From positions 1 to 45,066 of IMG/VR virus record IMGVR_UViG_3300036792_000071: a stretch of DNA of 45,066 nt; one strand, given 5' to 3'. Shown one piece after another: positions 1-8,017 of the stretch (positions are counted from its first letter, which is position 1; every line of letters begins with the position of its first letter). The position numbers and the translations under genes are program-made. The stretch is from a virus. The notes under the pieces were generated by a model, which worked only from the letters and a program-made list of their open reading frames with translations, was not told where the DNA came from and did no database searches.

Positions 1-296
1 AGTGGGCTGCTAACAACCCAGACAAGGTACTGAATACCAGACTAAAGAAGGCGTACGGTATCACACTGGGTGAATACAACCAACTTGTTGTGAGCCAAGA
101 CGGATGCTGTGCGGTATGTAAAGTTACTTTTACGGACAGAGCAGTGTTTGGAGCAGACCGACCTGTTGTAGACCACTGCCATGTAAGCAACAAAGTGCGC
201 GGCATCTTGTGCTCAAATTGCAACGTCGGTATAGGTCTTCTCAAGGAAGACCGTAATGTACTGGCGAACGCCATAGAGTACCTAAAGGCCGCGTAA
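1..296 (+). CDS. Endonuclease VII-like HNH nuclease, 5' end cut by the window
   Basis: The reading frame is open from base 3 to the TAA at 294-296, so the gene begins before the window. The visible protein has the layout of recombination endonuclease VII relatives: a short helix ending in YGITLGEYN, then CCAVC, a DHCH motif and CSNCN, which would give a zinc-bound beta-beta-alpha-metal nuclease fold. In T4 this family resolves branched DNA before packaging; in other phages such genes are often free-standing homing nucleases, and which applies here cannot be told. A GTG at 90 lies inside the conserved domain and is unlikely to be the true start. A second member lies at 12467-12856. Confidence 0.8.
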   Translation, partial: WAANNPDKVLNTRLKKAYGITLGEYNQLVVSQDGCCAVCKVTFTDRAVFGADRPVVDHCHVSNKVRGILCSNCNVGIGLLKEDRNVLANAIEYLKAA

Positions 297-316
297 GGTA
301 AATGGAGGAGTAGTAA

Positions 317-706
317 GTGCAGCATAGACTTCCGACCGACGCAGCGGAGCGTAAAAAGACTCCATTGTGGTCCGGTCTCGTACAGTATTTCCCCGACGCG
401 CTTGTAGCCGTCGCCAAGCTATCCCAAGCAGGGAACGACCAGCATAACCCCGGACAACCTATTCACTGGAGCCGCGAGAAGAGCGCGGACCACCAAGACA
501 CGCTGCTGCGCCACCTGTTCGACTCTGGAACGGTAGACGTAGACGGGCAGCTTCACAGCACCAAGGTTGCATGGAGAAGCCTAGCCATCCTGCAACTTGA
601 GATTGAGCGGAACCGCAAGCAGCATGAACAGTTCGAGAAGCAAGTAGCAGAGAACAAAGTGAATCGTGACCTGCTGGCGGCGGAGCTGCAAAACGAGAAC
701 AGGTAA
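317..706 (+). CDS. Putative dATP/dGTP diphosphohydrolase (DUF5664-like)
   Basis: This 129-residue protein starts at GTG 317, six bases after a strong GGAGGAG ribosome site. The N-terminal two thirds resemble the dATP/dGTP diphosphohydrolase N-terminal family of phages: an Asn-Trp-like segment (HNPGQPIHW), an LLRHLFD segment and a helix with AWRSLAILQLE, typical of all-alpha NTP pyrophosphohydrolases. The last 40 residues are a charged coiled coil. Such enzymes cleave purine dNTPs to the monophosphate and can shape the nucleotide pool for phage DNA synthesis, which fits the nearby NrdJ and MazG genes. The family assignment is by pattern only. Confidence 0.5.
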   Translation: MQHRLPTDAAERKKTPLWSGLVQYFPDALVAVAKLSQAGNDQHNPGQPIHWSREKSADHQDTLLRHLFDSGTVDVDGQLHSTKVAWRSLAILQLEIERNRKQHEQFEKQVAENKVNRDLLAAELQNENR

Positions 707-898
707 GTGACCAAAGAAGACATCATTCGAGAGGCGTGTTCTCTGGATGACGCCAAAGGGAAGTTCGCCGTTCGCATGTACAACAACGGATACATGATTG
801 AAGGCGACCCGATAGCGTACTGGCAGGAGAACCTGTTTGGTTCCCCGGACGTTATCGTGCGGAGCAAGGTCCGCAAAAGGATAAAGAAAACAACATGA
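707..898 (+). CDS. Small hypothetical protein
   Basis: A 63-residue protein whose GTG start follows the stop of the previous gene with no gap; its TGA overlaps the next ATG. It is mixed charged with a very basic C-terminus (VRKRIKKTT), suggesting nucleic-acid contact. No family recognised. Tight coupling to both neighbours is the main support. Confidence 0.6.
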   Translation: MTKEDIIREACSLDDAKGKFAVRMYNNGYMIEGDPIAYWQENLFGSPDVIVRSKVRKRIKKTT

Positions 899-1284
899 GC
901 AATGCGTTTGAGCAAGACCTCGCCAAGGTTGGCAAGGTAGCAGTCGGTATCGTCGATGGAGAGTACATCCTTGACGGCGTGAAGTATCTCGGCAAGGCAG
1001 CGGCAGTGTTCGCGACGGCCATCAAGGACCAGCCTGCGTTGAAGACGGCCCTGACCACGGTGGCCAAGGACGGCGCCAAGATTGTCGGCGAGCTGGGTTC
1101 GGTCATCGCGGAGAAGGGAATCAACTGGACGGACGACCAAGCGCTTGTGAGCCAAGTGACGGCGTTCCTCGTCAGCGACCTGAACGGTATGCTGTTCCCG
1201 CTGATTGAGAAAATCTTCGGCGAGCTGAAGACGGATGTAGTCGCTACCCCGGCAGCCCCGGCGCCCACAACCACCGTTGCTTAA
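895..1284 (+). CDS. Hypothetical helical protein, 129 aa
   Basis: Start ATG overlaps the preceding TGA (ATGA). The protein is Ala/Val/Lys rich and largely predicted helical, with an 'ALKTALTTVAKDGAKIVGELG' type amphipathic stretch near residues 50-70 and a Pro/Ala/Thr-rich tail. There is no signal peptide and no clear membrane span. No family recognised. Confidence 0.65.
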   Translation: MSNAFEQDLAKVGKVAVGIVDGEYILDGVKYLGKAAAVFATAIKDQPALKTALTTVAKDGAKIVGELGSVIAEKGINWTDDQALVSQVTAFLVSDLNGMLFPLIEKIFGELKTDVVATPAAPAPTTTVA

Positions 1285-1513
1285 TCCAGACGAGCTGGCC
1301 CTGACCTTCAACTGTCCTCACATCGGAAACGACGGGTGGGGATGCGGAGCGGCGGCTGGCTCGGAGTGTGACTGGCAACACGACGGCGTAACTGCCCGTC
1401 TTGCAGCGCACGAACGGTTCCATGCGGAACTAATCATGCAGACCTCGATAGAGGGCACTGTAGAGATTCCCAAAGAAGTCATCGATAGAGCAGTCCTCGA
1501 TTTGGTGGACTGA
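1277..1513 (+). CDS. Small zinc-finger-like phage protein
   Basis: The best start is TTG 1277, overlapping the end of the previous gene. The N-terminal half carries the spacing of small phage zinc-binding proteins: CPHIGNDGWGC, then GSECDW, then a C-terminal H within AAHERFH, where C and H residues could bind one metal. The C-terminal half (TVEIPKEVIDRAVLDLVD) is a separate small segment. Function unknown. Confidence 0.55.
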   Translation: MLNPDELALTFNCPHIGNDGWGCGAAAGSECDWQHDGVTARLAAHERFHAELIMQTSIEGTVEIPKEVIDRAVLDLVD

Positions 1514-1515
1514 AG

Positions 1516-1553
1516 CAACAGGGCGGCGCTCGTACAGGTCGCCCGTTGTTTTC
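1516..1553 (+). terminator. Possible intrinsic terminator after the 1513 gene
   Basis: CAAC-A-GGGCG (1516-1525) pairs with CGCCC-GTTG (1540-1548) and is followed by GTTTTCT. The stem has a one-base bulge and the T-tract is short, so it may only attenuate rightward transcription before the NrdJ operon. Confidence 0.45.
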
Positions 1554-1566
1554 TATTGGAGTAAAG

Positions 1567-1725
1567 ATGCCGACATTCCCTGTCAAGGGTAAGCCCCTGA
1601 GTAACTGGCTGCAAGAGTGGTTCGATAAGCCATGCGACAGCAACACCAACAAGACCAATAGGGTCATCAAGAAGACAGACCTCATCAAGACAATGGACAA
1701 GAGCACGGAGAGGGCCAAGAAGTGA
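1567..1725 (+). CDS. Small basic hypothetical protein, 52 aa
   Basis: ATG 1567 follows TTGGAGTAAAG, a good ribosome site, and the TGA at 1723-1725 overlaps the GTG of NrdJ, indicating translational coupling. The protein is rich in Lys and Thr, with a basic C-terminal half (NRVIKKTDLIKTMDKS). No family recognised. Confidence 0.6.
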   Translation: MPTFPVKGKPLSNWLQEWFDKPCDSNTNKTNRVIKKTDLIKTMDKSTERAKK

Positions 1726-3416
1726 GTAGTAGCACCGAGATGAGCTTATTTGCTCAGACAATTATGCAGCAGAAGTATTCCCATACAAAGAGCGACGGCA
1801 CCAAAGAGACGTGGGAAGAGATTGCAGAGCGAGTAGCCAAGAACGTACTAAGGGCAGTAAAGGCACCAAAACGGCAGGTTGATTTAACCGCCAAAATGAT
1901 TGCAGAGCGCAAGTTTATTCCGGGCGGCAGGTACTTGTACGCAGCGGGGCGCCCGTTTCACCAAGTTCAGAACTGCCTCTTGATGCGCGTGGAAGATAGT
2001 CGTGAGGGTTGGGCAGAGCATCTAAATAAGTGCGCGATGGCCCTCATGACGGGAGCGGGAATAGGTATCGACTATTCCCTCATTCGACCGGAGGGGGCGG
2101 TTATAAACAAGACAGGTGGGTTCGCTACCGGACCTCTAGCCTTGATGCAGATGACCAACGAAGCTGGTCGTGGGATTATGCAAGGTGGGTCGCGCCGCTC
2201 GGCTATTTGGGCAGGATTGAATTGGGCGCATGCTGACGTAAATAAGTTTGTGAAGATGAAAGATTGGTCTCCCGAAGTAAAGTCACTCAAGGCGAAGGAC
2301 TTCAACTTCCCAGCTAAAATGGACGGGACTAATATCTCTGTGCAGCTTGACGATGAGTTCTTCAAGGCGTACTACGACCCTAAGTATGTGTACCCTGTTA
2401 TAGACCCGGACAGCCCAGATAAGTACAAACACGCGACCCACGAGTGGGCGCGGTCAGTTTACTGGGAGACCGTCAGACATATGCTGGAGTCTGCGGAGCC
2501 GGGCTTCAGCGTGGACTGCGGAGAGGATACAGGCGAGACCTTGAGAAACGCCTGTACAGAAGTGACCAGCCGTGATGATTCAGATATATGCAATCTAGGA
2601 AGCATAAACATTGCGCGGATTGAATCTTTAGAAGAGATGCAGCAAGTAGTAGAACTTGCAACATATTTCCTTCTTGCCGGAACGGTGTACAGTGACGTGC
2701 CGTACGGTAAGGTAGGGGAAGTTCGTAGCAAGAACCGCAGGCTTGGTCTTGGCTTGATGGGCCTGCACGAATGGCTTCTCAAACGCGGCTTGAAGTACGG
2801 ACCTAATGATGTGCTGGCTAAATACCTAGAGATTTACTCCACAAGTACAGAGCTGGCAGCATCCAAGGCGGACCAGTGGGGACTGTCACGTCCCATCAAG
2901 ACACGCGCCATCGCACCGACAGGGACCATTGGTATCGTGGGCGAAACAACGACTGGTATTGAGCCTATCTTCTGCGTAGCCTACAAACGCCGCTATGCAA
3001 AAGGGAGCGAGTGGTATTACCAGTATGTCATAGACCCTACCGCGAAGCGTCTGATTGATTCCGGTGTCCCGTGGGACAGCATCGAGGACGCGTATTCTCT
3101 GGCACAAAACCCGGAGCGTCGTGTCGCGTTTCAGGCATGGTTGCAGCAGTATGTAGACCACTCCATTAGCTCAACGCTAAACCTACCTGAGTGGGGGTCG
3201 AAGCTAAACAACGAGGGTCTTGTAACAGACTTCGGTGAAATGCTTATCAAGTATCTACCAAAGCTCAGAGGAATAACGTGCTATCCCGACGGTGCCAGAG
3301 GTGGTCAACCGTTGACTCCTGTTAGGTACTCAACGGCAATTAAACATGAGGGGCAAATCTTCATCGAGGCTGCTGACATCTGTGACATAACCAAAGGTGG
3401 AACTTGTGGCTCTTAG
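1722..3416 (+). CDS. nrdJ: Class II (adenosylcobalamin-dependent) ribonucleotide reductase
   Basis: This 564-residue protein converts ribonucleotides to deoxyribonucleotides for phage DNA synthesis. Visible residues are the redox pair C85 (QNCLLM) and C290 (ICNLGSIN), the N276-x-C278-x-E280 triad (NACTE) in which C278 would carry the thiyl radical, the APTGTIGIV loop near 398-406, and C-terminal cysteines 553 and 562 that may act as the reducing shuttle. A large subunit of this form with no small-subunit gene beside it points to the B12-dependent class II enzyme, which needs no oxygen and draws on host cobalamin. GTG 1722 overlaps the previous stop, and an HNH gene overlaps the 3' end. Confidence 0.88.
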   Translation: MSSSTEMSLFAQTIMQQKYSHTKSDGTKETWEEIAERVAKNVLRAVKAPKRQVDLTAKMIAERKFIPGGRYLYAAGRPFHQVQNCLLMRVEDSREGWAEHLNKCAMALMTGAGIGIDYSLIRPEGAVINKTGGFATGPLALMQMTNEAGRGIMQGGSRRSAIWAGLNWAHADVNKFVKMKDWSPEVKSLKAKDFNFPAKMDGTNISVQLDDEFFKAYYDPKYVYPVIDPDSPDKYKHATHEWARSVYWETVRHMLESAEPGFSVDCGEDTGETLRNACTEVTSRDDSDICNLGSINIARIESLEEMQQVVELATYFLLAGTVYSDVPYGKVGEVRSKNRRLGLGLMGLHEWLLKRGLKYGPNDVLAKYLEIYSTSTELAASKADQWGLSRPIKTRAIAPTGTIGIVGETTTGIEPIFCVAYKRRYAKGSEWYYQYVIDPTAKRLIDSGVPWDSIEDAYSLAQNPERRVAFQAWLQQYVDHSISSTLNLPEWGSKLNNEGLVTDFGEMLIKYLPKLRGITCYPDGARGGQPLTPVRYSTAIKHEGQIFIEAADICDITKGGTCGS

Positions 3417-3903
3417 GCGTCAGGACGCCGTGCGTAGAGAGCGCAAGTTAACTAAAGGAGGCAGCCCGTATTACATCTACTACTTTAGCTGCTCCGTGTG
3501 TGAAGTGGAGATATCATCGCAGCACAGCTACCTGCCTAAGCACTCTGGGATGTGTCCGTCTTGCGTACGTAAAGGTCCTAAGTTCATTGCAGCATACGGG
3601 CAACTCTTAGGTAACAAACACAAGCGAAGGGTAGATGTAGAACTTACCTACGAAGAGTTCTTTAGGCTATGTGAGATAGAAACGTGTCACTATTGCTACG
3701 AACCCATAAACCGGACTGTAAAGCGCGGTGAGAAGGGATACAGAGGGTACTGTCTGGACAGAAAGGACAACGACCTATCATACACGATGGACAACTGCGT
3801 GCCGTGTTGTTGGAGATGTAATCAGACGAAAGGTAATCGCTTCACATACGAGCAGTTCATGAAGATTTCCGAAGTGATTCGTTCCTTCGGCACGGTACGG
3901 TAA
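3406..3903 (+). CDS. HNH homing-type endonuclease overlapping nrdJ
   Basis: The frame is open from GTG 3397, but GTG 3406 has AAAGGTGG five bases upstream and is the better start. The N-terminal part has a zinc ribbon (CSVC, CPSC). The C-terminal half has the nuclease core: CHYCYEPI, LDRKDN near residue 120, then NCVPCCWRCNQTKG. It shares this core and the following F-TYE-F segment with the genes at 21544-22062 and 24948-25484. It overlaps the last codons of nrdJ, as mobile HNH genes often do at conserved phage genes; no intron splits nrdJ. Confidence 0.8.
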   Translation: MALRRQDAVRRERKLTKGGSPYYIYYFSCSVCEVEISSQHSYLPKHSGMCPSCVRKGPKFIAAYGQLLGNKHKRRVDVELTYEEFFRLCEIETCHYCYEPINRTVKRGEKGYRGYCLDRKDNDLSYTMDNCVPCCWRCNQTKGNRFTYEQFMKISEVIRSFGTVR

Positions 3904-3917
3904 AAGGAGAATGTACT

Positions 3918-4151
3918 TTGGCAACACCCATTCAAATCCCGCTCACACAAGAGCAATACAAGGAGAAGGTCGCGCAGCTTGAGACTCTCGGTGTCCATCT
4001 TACCGGAACGCAGGGAGCTATCAGTAAAGAAGGCGTCACTGTCAACTATGCATACGATGGTCATCAAGTGGTCCTCAATGTAGTCCATAAGCCCTTTGCG
4101 TTACCTATGTCTGTCGTAGAAGGAAAGATAAAGGAGTGGTTCAACAGTTAA
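3918..4151 (+). CDS. Small hypothetical protein, 77 aa
   Basis: TTG 3918 is chosen because AAAGGAGA lies seven bases upstream; the ATG at 3911 is too close to it. The sequence (YKEKVAQLETLGVHLTG..., VTVNYAYDGHQVVLNVVHKPFALP) suggests a compact alpha/beta fold. No family recognised. The 3' end is one base from the next gene. Confidence 0.6.
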   Translation: MATPIQIPLTQEQYKEKVAQLETLGVHLTGTQGAISKEGVTVNYAYDGHQVVLNVVHKPFALPMSVVEGKIKEWFNS

Positions 4152-4152
4152 G

Positions 4153-4989
4153 ATGAAAATCAAACAGTATCTTTTGGCAGCGGTCGCCACGGTTGCCATA
4201 GCACTAGCGCCTGTGAAAGCACAGGCACAATACGCTTACAGCGGATTCGGTCCCCCGCAGGGGTCATGTAACCCCGGAACGCTGGGCATCGACCGGGTTA
4301 CCGCTACTTTATATAAGTGCAACACGGGTGGTGGGTGGGTAGCCGAGAGCAGCGGAAGCTCCTTCAACGGTGGTGCTGTAGGGAACGGTATTACCGCTCC
4401 CTTCTTCTCGGCTACCGGACCCGGAGCGGGAGTCTACACCTTCGGCGCAGGCAGCGCACCTGCATCCATCGCGAGCAACGCCGTCACTGAAGGCGGTCCA
4501 GCGACGGTCACAACGTCCTACTACGCTCCTCCTCCAAGCGCACCTCCACCGAACGACGGCAACGCTTACGTGATGGCGTACACCTTGGTGTCAACAACTC
4601 CTTATGACGCGCTTTCAGCAAACTGGGTTCTTCCGACAGGCTCTTCCCTCGGTGGGGCCAGCTTCTCCAGTCAAGGCGGCGGGTATACGAGCTTTACCTT
4701 CAACGGCAACAACTCAGACGGCTCACGCCTCGGTATGGTGGCCGGAGGAACCGGAGACTCTAACCTGTACCTCGACACCCCCGGTGGGGCCGGATTTACC
4801 TTCCGCGTCAACAACGTTGCGAAGGCGTTCATCAACGCGAACGGCGTGGTGACCGCGTCCGTGGTCTTGAACGGCTCCACGCCCACCCAAGGGGCGGCGT
4901 GTTCGGTAAACAATGCCATTGTCGGCGCAGACAGCACACACCTGTATGTGTGCATTGGCAGCGTTATTAAGTCCGCGACACTCAACTAG
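4153..4989 (+). CDS. Secreted Gly/Ser/Asn-rich protein
   Basis: A 278-residue protein with a Sec signal peptide: MKIK, a hydrophobic core to about residue 20, then AQA-Q near 22-26. The mature part is rich in Gly, Ser, Asn and Thr with a Pro-rich linker (YYAPPPSAPPPNDG), the composition of surface or fibre-like beta proteins. Cys pairs (GSCNPGTLG, ATLYKCN and near the C-terminus) could form disulfides after export. No catalytic motif is seen. A signal peptide argues against an ordinary virion protein and for an exported product made during infection. Confidence 0.7.
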   Translation: MKIKQYLLAAVATVAIALAPVKAQAQYAYSGFGPPQGSCNPGTLGIDRVTATLYKCNTGGGWVAESSGSSFNGGAVGNGITAPFFSATGPGAGVYTFGAGSAPASIASNAVTEGGPATVTTSYYAPPPSAPPPNDGNAYVMAYTLVSTTPYDALSANWVLPTGSSLGGASFSSQGGGYTSFTFNGNNSDGSRLGMVAGGTGDSNLYLDTPGGAGFTFRVNNVAKAFINANGVVTASVVLNGSTPTQGAACSVNNAIVGADSTHLYVCIGSVIKSATLN

Positions 4990-5004
4990 AAGGAGTTAAA
5001 TAAT

Positions 5005-6540
5005 TTGAAGAAGCGGTTTCTAGCTTCCGTTGCCGCCCTCCTGTTTCCGTTCCTAGCGAACGCACAGATAGGAGGGTCGGCAACTGTAGGAGGCACGGCA
5101 TGGGCTGGGACACCCTCCGGTTCCCTTGCCCTCAGCAACGTTGTCCCGTATAGCACGGACCATACCATCTCTGTAAGTTTCGGCACTAACGTGTTCGCGA
5201 CGCCCGGCCTCACCTGCGGTGTGACATCCGGGACCTACAATCTAGTTGCGCGTGATAACGGTATCGACATCGATAGCTCGGTCAATCACGTACAAATCGT
5301 TGCCGGTCTCCAGCCCTCGACTACTTACTACTGTCAGGTCAGTTCCACGGCGGGAGGGTCTACGGTTACGTCTACCTTCAGCATCGCGACAACGGCCACA
5401 CCCGCCAACATCCCTGCGACCGGAGTTTCGTATTCGACGCCTATCGACTACAACACCATCAGTCCGCCATGCGTGGCCAACGCGGACACCATGTACAACG
5501 CGGAATCAAACGACGGTCTGACCTATTTCTTGCTGGACGATACAAACGGGTGGTTCTGCGACGGCACAGCGTTGAGCGGTTCAAAGTCCGGCAATATGAC
5601 GATTGGCGTGTGGACTTCAATTAGCCCTCTCCAAGGTCACACCCTCAACTGGATGACGGCGTTCGGAGCGGCGACGACTGCGTCTACTTACAATAGCCGT
5701 TCTTCAAAGAACTCTGGCCTGCTGGCGATGGACGGTAAGTTGTTTATGTGGAACGGTGGGCAACAGAACTGGTGTTGCGGTCTGCCTTCTAGCGCCCCGG
5801 CGTTTCTTCAGGACGGCGGTAATCTACTCATGAGCGGTGACCACGGACGTACGTGGAATAACTTCCAGAAGGTAGGAACGTACCTCCAAAACGGAAAGCC
5901 TATCACCGCTGCGATGTTCTCGACTTCCTCTCCTACGACAATGGGGTCATGCACCTTCGTCATGTACGACAAGGATGACGGGACTTTGGGATACTTCAGT
6001 GCGGTGAACCGGCACGACCAAGCCGACGCCTTCGTCTACCTGCACTGTAACGACGGGTACTGGAACAACGGGAACGCCTTGTATCTCGTGCGCGTGCTCC
6101 GCGCCAAGATACAGAACCTGAATCCTGCCGACTATCAGTGGTACATAGGCGGCGACGGCTCGCAGGACTCGGCGTGGTCGAACAGCATGACGAGCGCACA
6201 GGCTATCATCAGCGCGACCGGCCAGATTGGCGAACCGGCGTCGAACTACGTTACGTCGCTGAACACGTATCTGGTCACCACGTTCTACTACCCCAACGGT
6301 CTGGCACAGAGTAACCCGCAGCAGGGAGACGTTACATGGGTGACGTACAACTGCACTCATGTTTGGGGACCATGTAATGTCATCAACACAACGAATTGGC
6401 CGACGCAGGGATACTACAACCCTGTGCCTATCCACCCGACAATCCTCTCTGGATTGACACCAACCGTCCTCTTTACGAGCGGCTTCTCGACCGGTTTCAG
6501 CTATCACCCGTACCTCTCCACCATGACCATCCAGCACTAA
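5005..6540 (+). CDS. Secreted protein with Fn3-like and sialidase-type Asp-box regions
   Basis: TTG 5005 follows AAGGAG. A 511-residue exported protein: signal peptide MKKRFLASVAALLFPFLANA (cleavage about residue 20), a beta-rich region near 45-130 that reads like an Fn3 domain (ending GLQPSTTYYCQVSST), then a domain from about 145 with the Asp-box SGDHGRTW at 277-284, a signature turn of beta-propellers such as sialidases and DUF4185-like proteins. A role in surface glycan binding or cleavage is inferred, not shown. It forms a pair with the preceding secreted gene. Confidence 0.65.
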   Translation: MKKRFLASVAALLFPFLANAQIGGSATVGGTAWAGTPSGSLALSNVVPYSTDHTISVSFGTNVFATPGLTCGVTSGTYNLVARDNGIDIDSSVNHVQIVAGLQPSTTYYCQVSSTAGGSTVTSTFSIATTATPANIPATGVSYSTPIDYNTISPPCVANADTMYNAESNDGLTYFLLDDTNGWFCDGTALSGSKSGNMTIGVWTSISPLQGHTLNWMTAFGAATTASTYNSRSSKNSGLLAMDGKLFMWNGGQQNWCCGLPSSAPAFLQDGGNLLMSGDHGRTWNNFQKVGTYLQNGKPITAAMFSTSSPTTMGSCTFVMYDKDDGTLGYFSAVNRHDQADAFVYLHCNDGYWNNGNALYLVRVLRAKIQNLNPADYQWYIGGDGSQDSAWSNSMTSAQAIISATGQIGEPASNYVTSLNTYLVTTFYYPNGLAQSNPQQGDVTWVTYNCTHVWGPCNVINTTNWPTQGYYNPVPIHPTILSGLTPTVLFTSGFSTGFSYHPYLSTMTIQH

Positions 6541-6719
6541 GGTAGGATAGGGAAGTGGGTAACCGTCTGAAGGGCGTATATCAACGCAACGAGGAAGACT
6601 ACGATGAGTACCGTCCTCAGCATCTGTACTGTCCCTTCGGACAGGCGTAAGGTAGATAGCGTAACAACCCTCCAGAGAACGGCCAGAACTGCTAGAAGCG
6701 CGACTGTCCTCATCCACGA
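6537..6719 (-). CDS. Putative small two-span membrane protein
   Basis: A 60-residue ORF with two strongly hydrophobic segments (VALLAVLAVLWRVV and VLIVVFLVALIYAL). It overlaps the 3' end of the secreted gene by four bases. There is no ribosome site; instead TATAAA lies six bases before the ATG, which would give a leaderless transcript, though no good -35 is seen. A rightward 31-codon ORF (6555-6650, GTG start) covers the same bases and is the alternative; one of the two is likely a shadow. A holin-like role is conceivable but unsupported. Confidence 0.4.
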   Translation of the reverse strand, partial: SWMRTVALLAVLAVLWRVVTLSTLRLSEGTVQMLRTVLIVVFLVALIYALQTVTHFPILP

Positions 6720-6754
6720 CATGCTCACTTTATACCACAACTACATAAACACGA

Positions 6755-6795
6755 AGCCCCCGGCGACCTTGATTGGTTACCGGGGGCTTTTTCTT
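6755..6795 (+). terminator. Strong intrinsic terminator
   Basis: AGCCCCCGG (6755-6763) pairs with CCGGGGGCT (6780-6788), followed by TTTTTCTTATTT. It ends the rightward operon. The opposite strand has a poorer T-tract, so it may also weakly stop leftward transcription after the 6794-6874 gene. Confidence 0.85.
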
Positions 6796-6874
6796 ATTTG
6801 CGTTGGAAGAAGCAATAGATGAAGTAGAGCAAGAACCCTAGCAGGACGAGGAGCACTCCTGTGTCCAAATTCAT
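6794..6874 (-). CDS. Tiny membrane protein, 26 aa
   Basis: ATG 6874 shares a base with the MazG stop (TAATG), a coupling arrangement common in this window. The product is one membrane helix (VLLVLLGFLLYFIYCFF) flanked by MNLDTG and QRK, so the N-terminus would face out by the positive-inside rule. Function unknown. Confidence 0.5.
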   Translation of the reverse strand: MNLDTGVLLVLLGFLLYFIYCFFQRK

Positions 6875-7215
6875 TATCGGTTATCGCCTTCGCTTTTGAT
6901 GACGTTGCGAGACTTGCGGTCGTAGAGCTTCTTGAGGTTCGCAGCGGCTACCTCATCGAGCGAGACCTTCAGTTCAGAGGCGAGCGCAGCGGCGTACCAC
7001 AGTACGTCACCAATCTCCTTCACCAGCTCGTACTTCGTCTCGTCGTTGAGGTCGGCGCCGCTGGTGATGCCAAGGTTGCGCCAGAGCTTCTTGATTTTGT
7101 CTACGGTCTCACCGGACTCCCCGGCAAGCCCAAGGGCAGGGTAGATGAGGTTGGCGCCCCGGTTGGGGTACTCCGCCGTTCCTACAGCCTGCGCTTGATA
7201 GTCGTTGAACTGCAT
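6874..7215 (-). CDS. mazG: MazG-like nucleotide pyrophosphohydrolase
   Basis: A 113-residue all-alpha NTP pyrophosphohydrolase. The metal-binding pattern is clear: E33 and E36 in GLAGESGE, then E67 and D70 in VKEIGDVLWY. Phage MazG-like enzymes hydrolyse (d)NTPs and have been proposed to adjust nucleotide pools or ppGpp during infection. ATG 7215 has AAAGGAA upstream. It lies in a leftward operon with small exported or membrane proteins. Confidence 0.85.
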   Translation of the reverse strand: MQFNDYQAQAVGTAEYPNRGANLIYPALGLAGESGETVDKIKKLWRNLGITSGADLNDETKYELVKEIGDVLWYAAALASELKVSLDEVAAANLKKLYDRKSRNVIKSEGDNR

Positions 7216-7217
7216 GG

Positions 7218-7370
7218 TTATTCCTTTGGCTGGTGGTAGAGCACGCGAGCCGTATTGAGTTTGCGGGCTTCGTTCCGCCCTGTGAGCTGGTCACTGACCG
7301 CAGCGAAAGGACTTGCCACGGCCAGTGCAGCGAGAAAGAGAACGGCCCTAAGCCGCTGCCTCAACTGCAT
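7218..7370 (-). CDS. Small exported protein, 50 aa
   Basis: ATG 7370 lies within the 3' end of the upstream gene (stop 7348). The product has a signal-peptide-like start (RQRLRAVLFLAALAVASPFA, cleavage near residue 24) and a short charged mature part (DQLTGRNEARKLNTARVLYH). Function unknown. Confidence 0.5.
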   Translation of the reverse strand: MQLRQRLRAVLFLAALAVASPFAAVSDQLTGRNEARKLNTARVLYHQPKE

Positions 7371-7596
7371 CGAAAGCACCTGCTCTTGCCCTCTCTATTA
7401 GAATGAGTGTGTTCTCTTCCATGTCGGTGAGAGTCTCAAGCGGCTTATCTTCCGGTAGAACTATTACGTCGATGGTTGTGTTGGCATCGGCGTTGTGCAG
7501 AATCTTACTGAGCTGGAAAGGATGAACCTCCACCACGCGAGGATTCGCTGTAGTCGTCTGTCTCATCCGAATCCCGTGGATTACGATGTCTCTCAT
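7348..7596 (-). CDS. Hypothetical protein, 82 aa
   Basis: ATG 7596 overlaps the previous gene's TGA (ATGA), with AGAGG upstream; longer in-frame extensions run through the upstream gene and are rejected. Short beta-rich protein with an Ala-rich helix at the end. No family recognised. Confidence 0.55.
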   Translation of the reverse strand: MRDIVIHGIRMRQTTTANPRVVEVHPFQLSKILHNADANTTIDVIVLPEDKPLETLTDMEENTLILIERARAGAFDAVEAAA

Positions 7597-7934
7597 GCGG
7601 CCTCTGCTACCTCTGGCTTGTTGCGGACGCGGTCCACCTTGCACTTGCGGTTGTTGCGAGGGTCGCGCCATGTGCCGAGGGTGGACTGGCTGAACTTGCG
7701 CTCCGCCCGGTCCTCTGCGGTCCGCTCGCACGGAACCTTGGTGGCCTGAATGTCGGTCCCCTGTACGAAGTAGAGGAAAACCGGGGCGCCCCGCTTGAGC
7801 TTGGGTACAGGCTTCTTGAACTTCTTGCCGTTGTTCTTCTTGGCGTACTTGCTGCCTGCGGACCCGTTCGGCTTCGGTCCCTTAGTGCGTGCGTGAGCTA
7901 CGGCTCGCTTCTTGTTATCCCCTGCTGCGTTCAT
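7593..7934 (-). CDS. Basic hypothetical protein, 113 aa
   Basis: ATG 7934 has AAGGGAG upstream. Residues 8-48 are extremely rich in Lys, Arg, Gly and Asn (KKNNGKKFKKPVPKLKRG), which suggests nucleic-acid binding. A central VFLYFVQGTDIQATKV strand region follows. No family recognised. Confidence 0.6.
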   Translation of the reverse strand: MNAAGDNKKRAVAHARTKGPKPNGSAGSKYAKKNNGKKFKKPVPKLKRGAPVFLYFVQGTDIQATKVPCERTAEDRAERKFSQSTLGTWRDPRNNRKCKVDRVRNKPEVAEAA

Positions 7935-7995
7935 GTACTTCTCCCTTAGTTGATGGTGATTCGGCCCCTGCGTTGACTAAGCGTTTGGTTTCCAT
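7915..7995 (-). CDS. Possible 26-aa peptide starting at a hairpin-TTTTATG site
   Basis: The ATG at 7993-7995 follows directly on a perfect 6-bp hairpin plus CTTTT (see 7993-8017). The frame runs 26 codons into the next gene, so it might act in translational coupling rather than make a useful product. Its sequence is unremarkable (METKRLVNAGAESPS...). Confidence 0.3.
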   Translation of the reverse strand: METKRLVNAGAESPSTKGEVHERSRG

Positions 7996-8017
7996 AAAAG
8001 GGACCGTCTAGCGGTCC
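7993..8017 (-). promoter_or_regulatory. Stop-straddling hairpin ending in CTTTTATG
   Basis: On the RNA strand GGACCG (8017-8012) pairs with CGGTCC (8006-8001) around a five-base loop that contains the stop codon of the 8008-8208 gene; CTTTT then ATG follow. It resembles a minimal intrinsic terminator whose U-tract ends in a start codon. Similar arrangements occur at 10201, 16763, 25484 and 35520. Confidence 0.6.

Noticed and set aside
5947-6717. Leftward 256-codon ORF
   Set aside because: Arg/Val-rich antisense shadow of the secreted-protein gene.
6604-6822. Rightward ORF of 72 codons
   Set aside because: It runs through the strong terminator at 6755-6795 and lacks a ribosome site.
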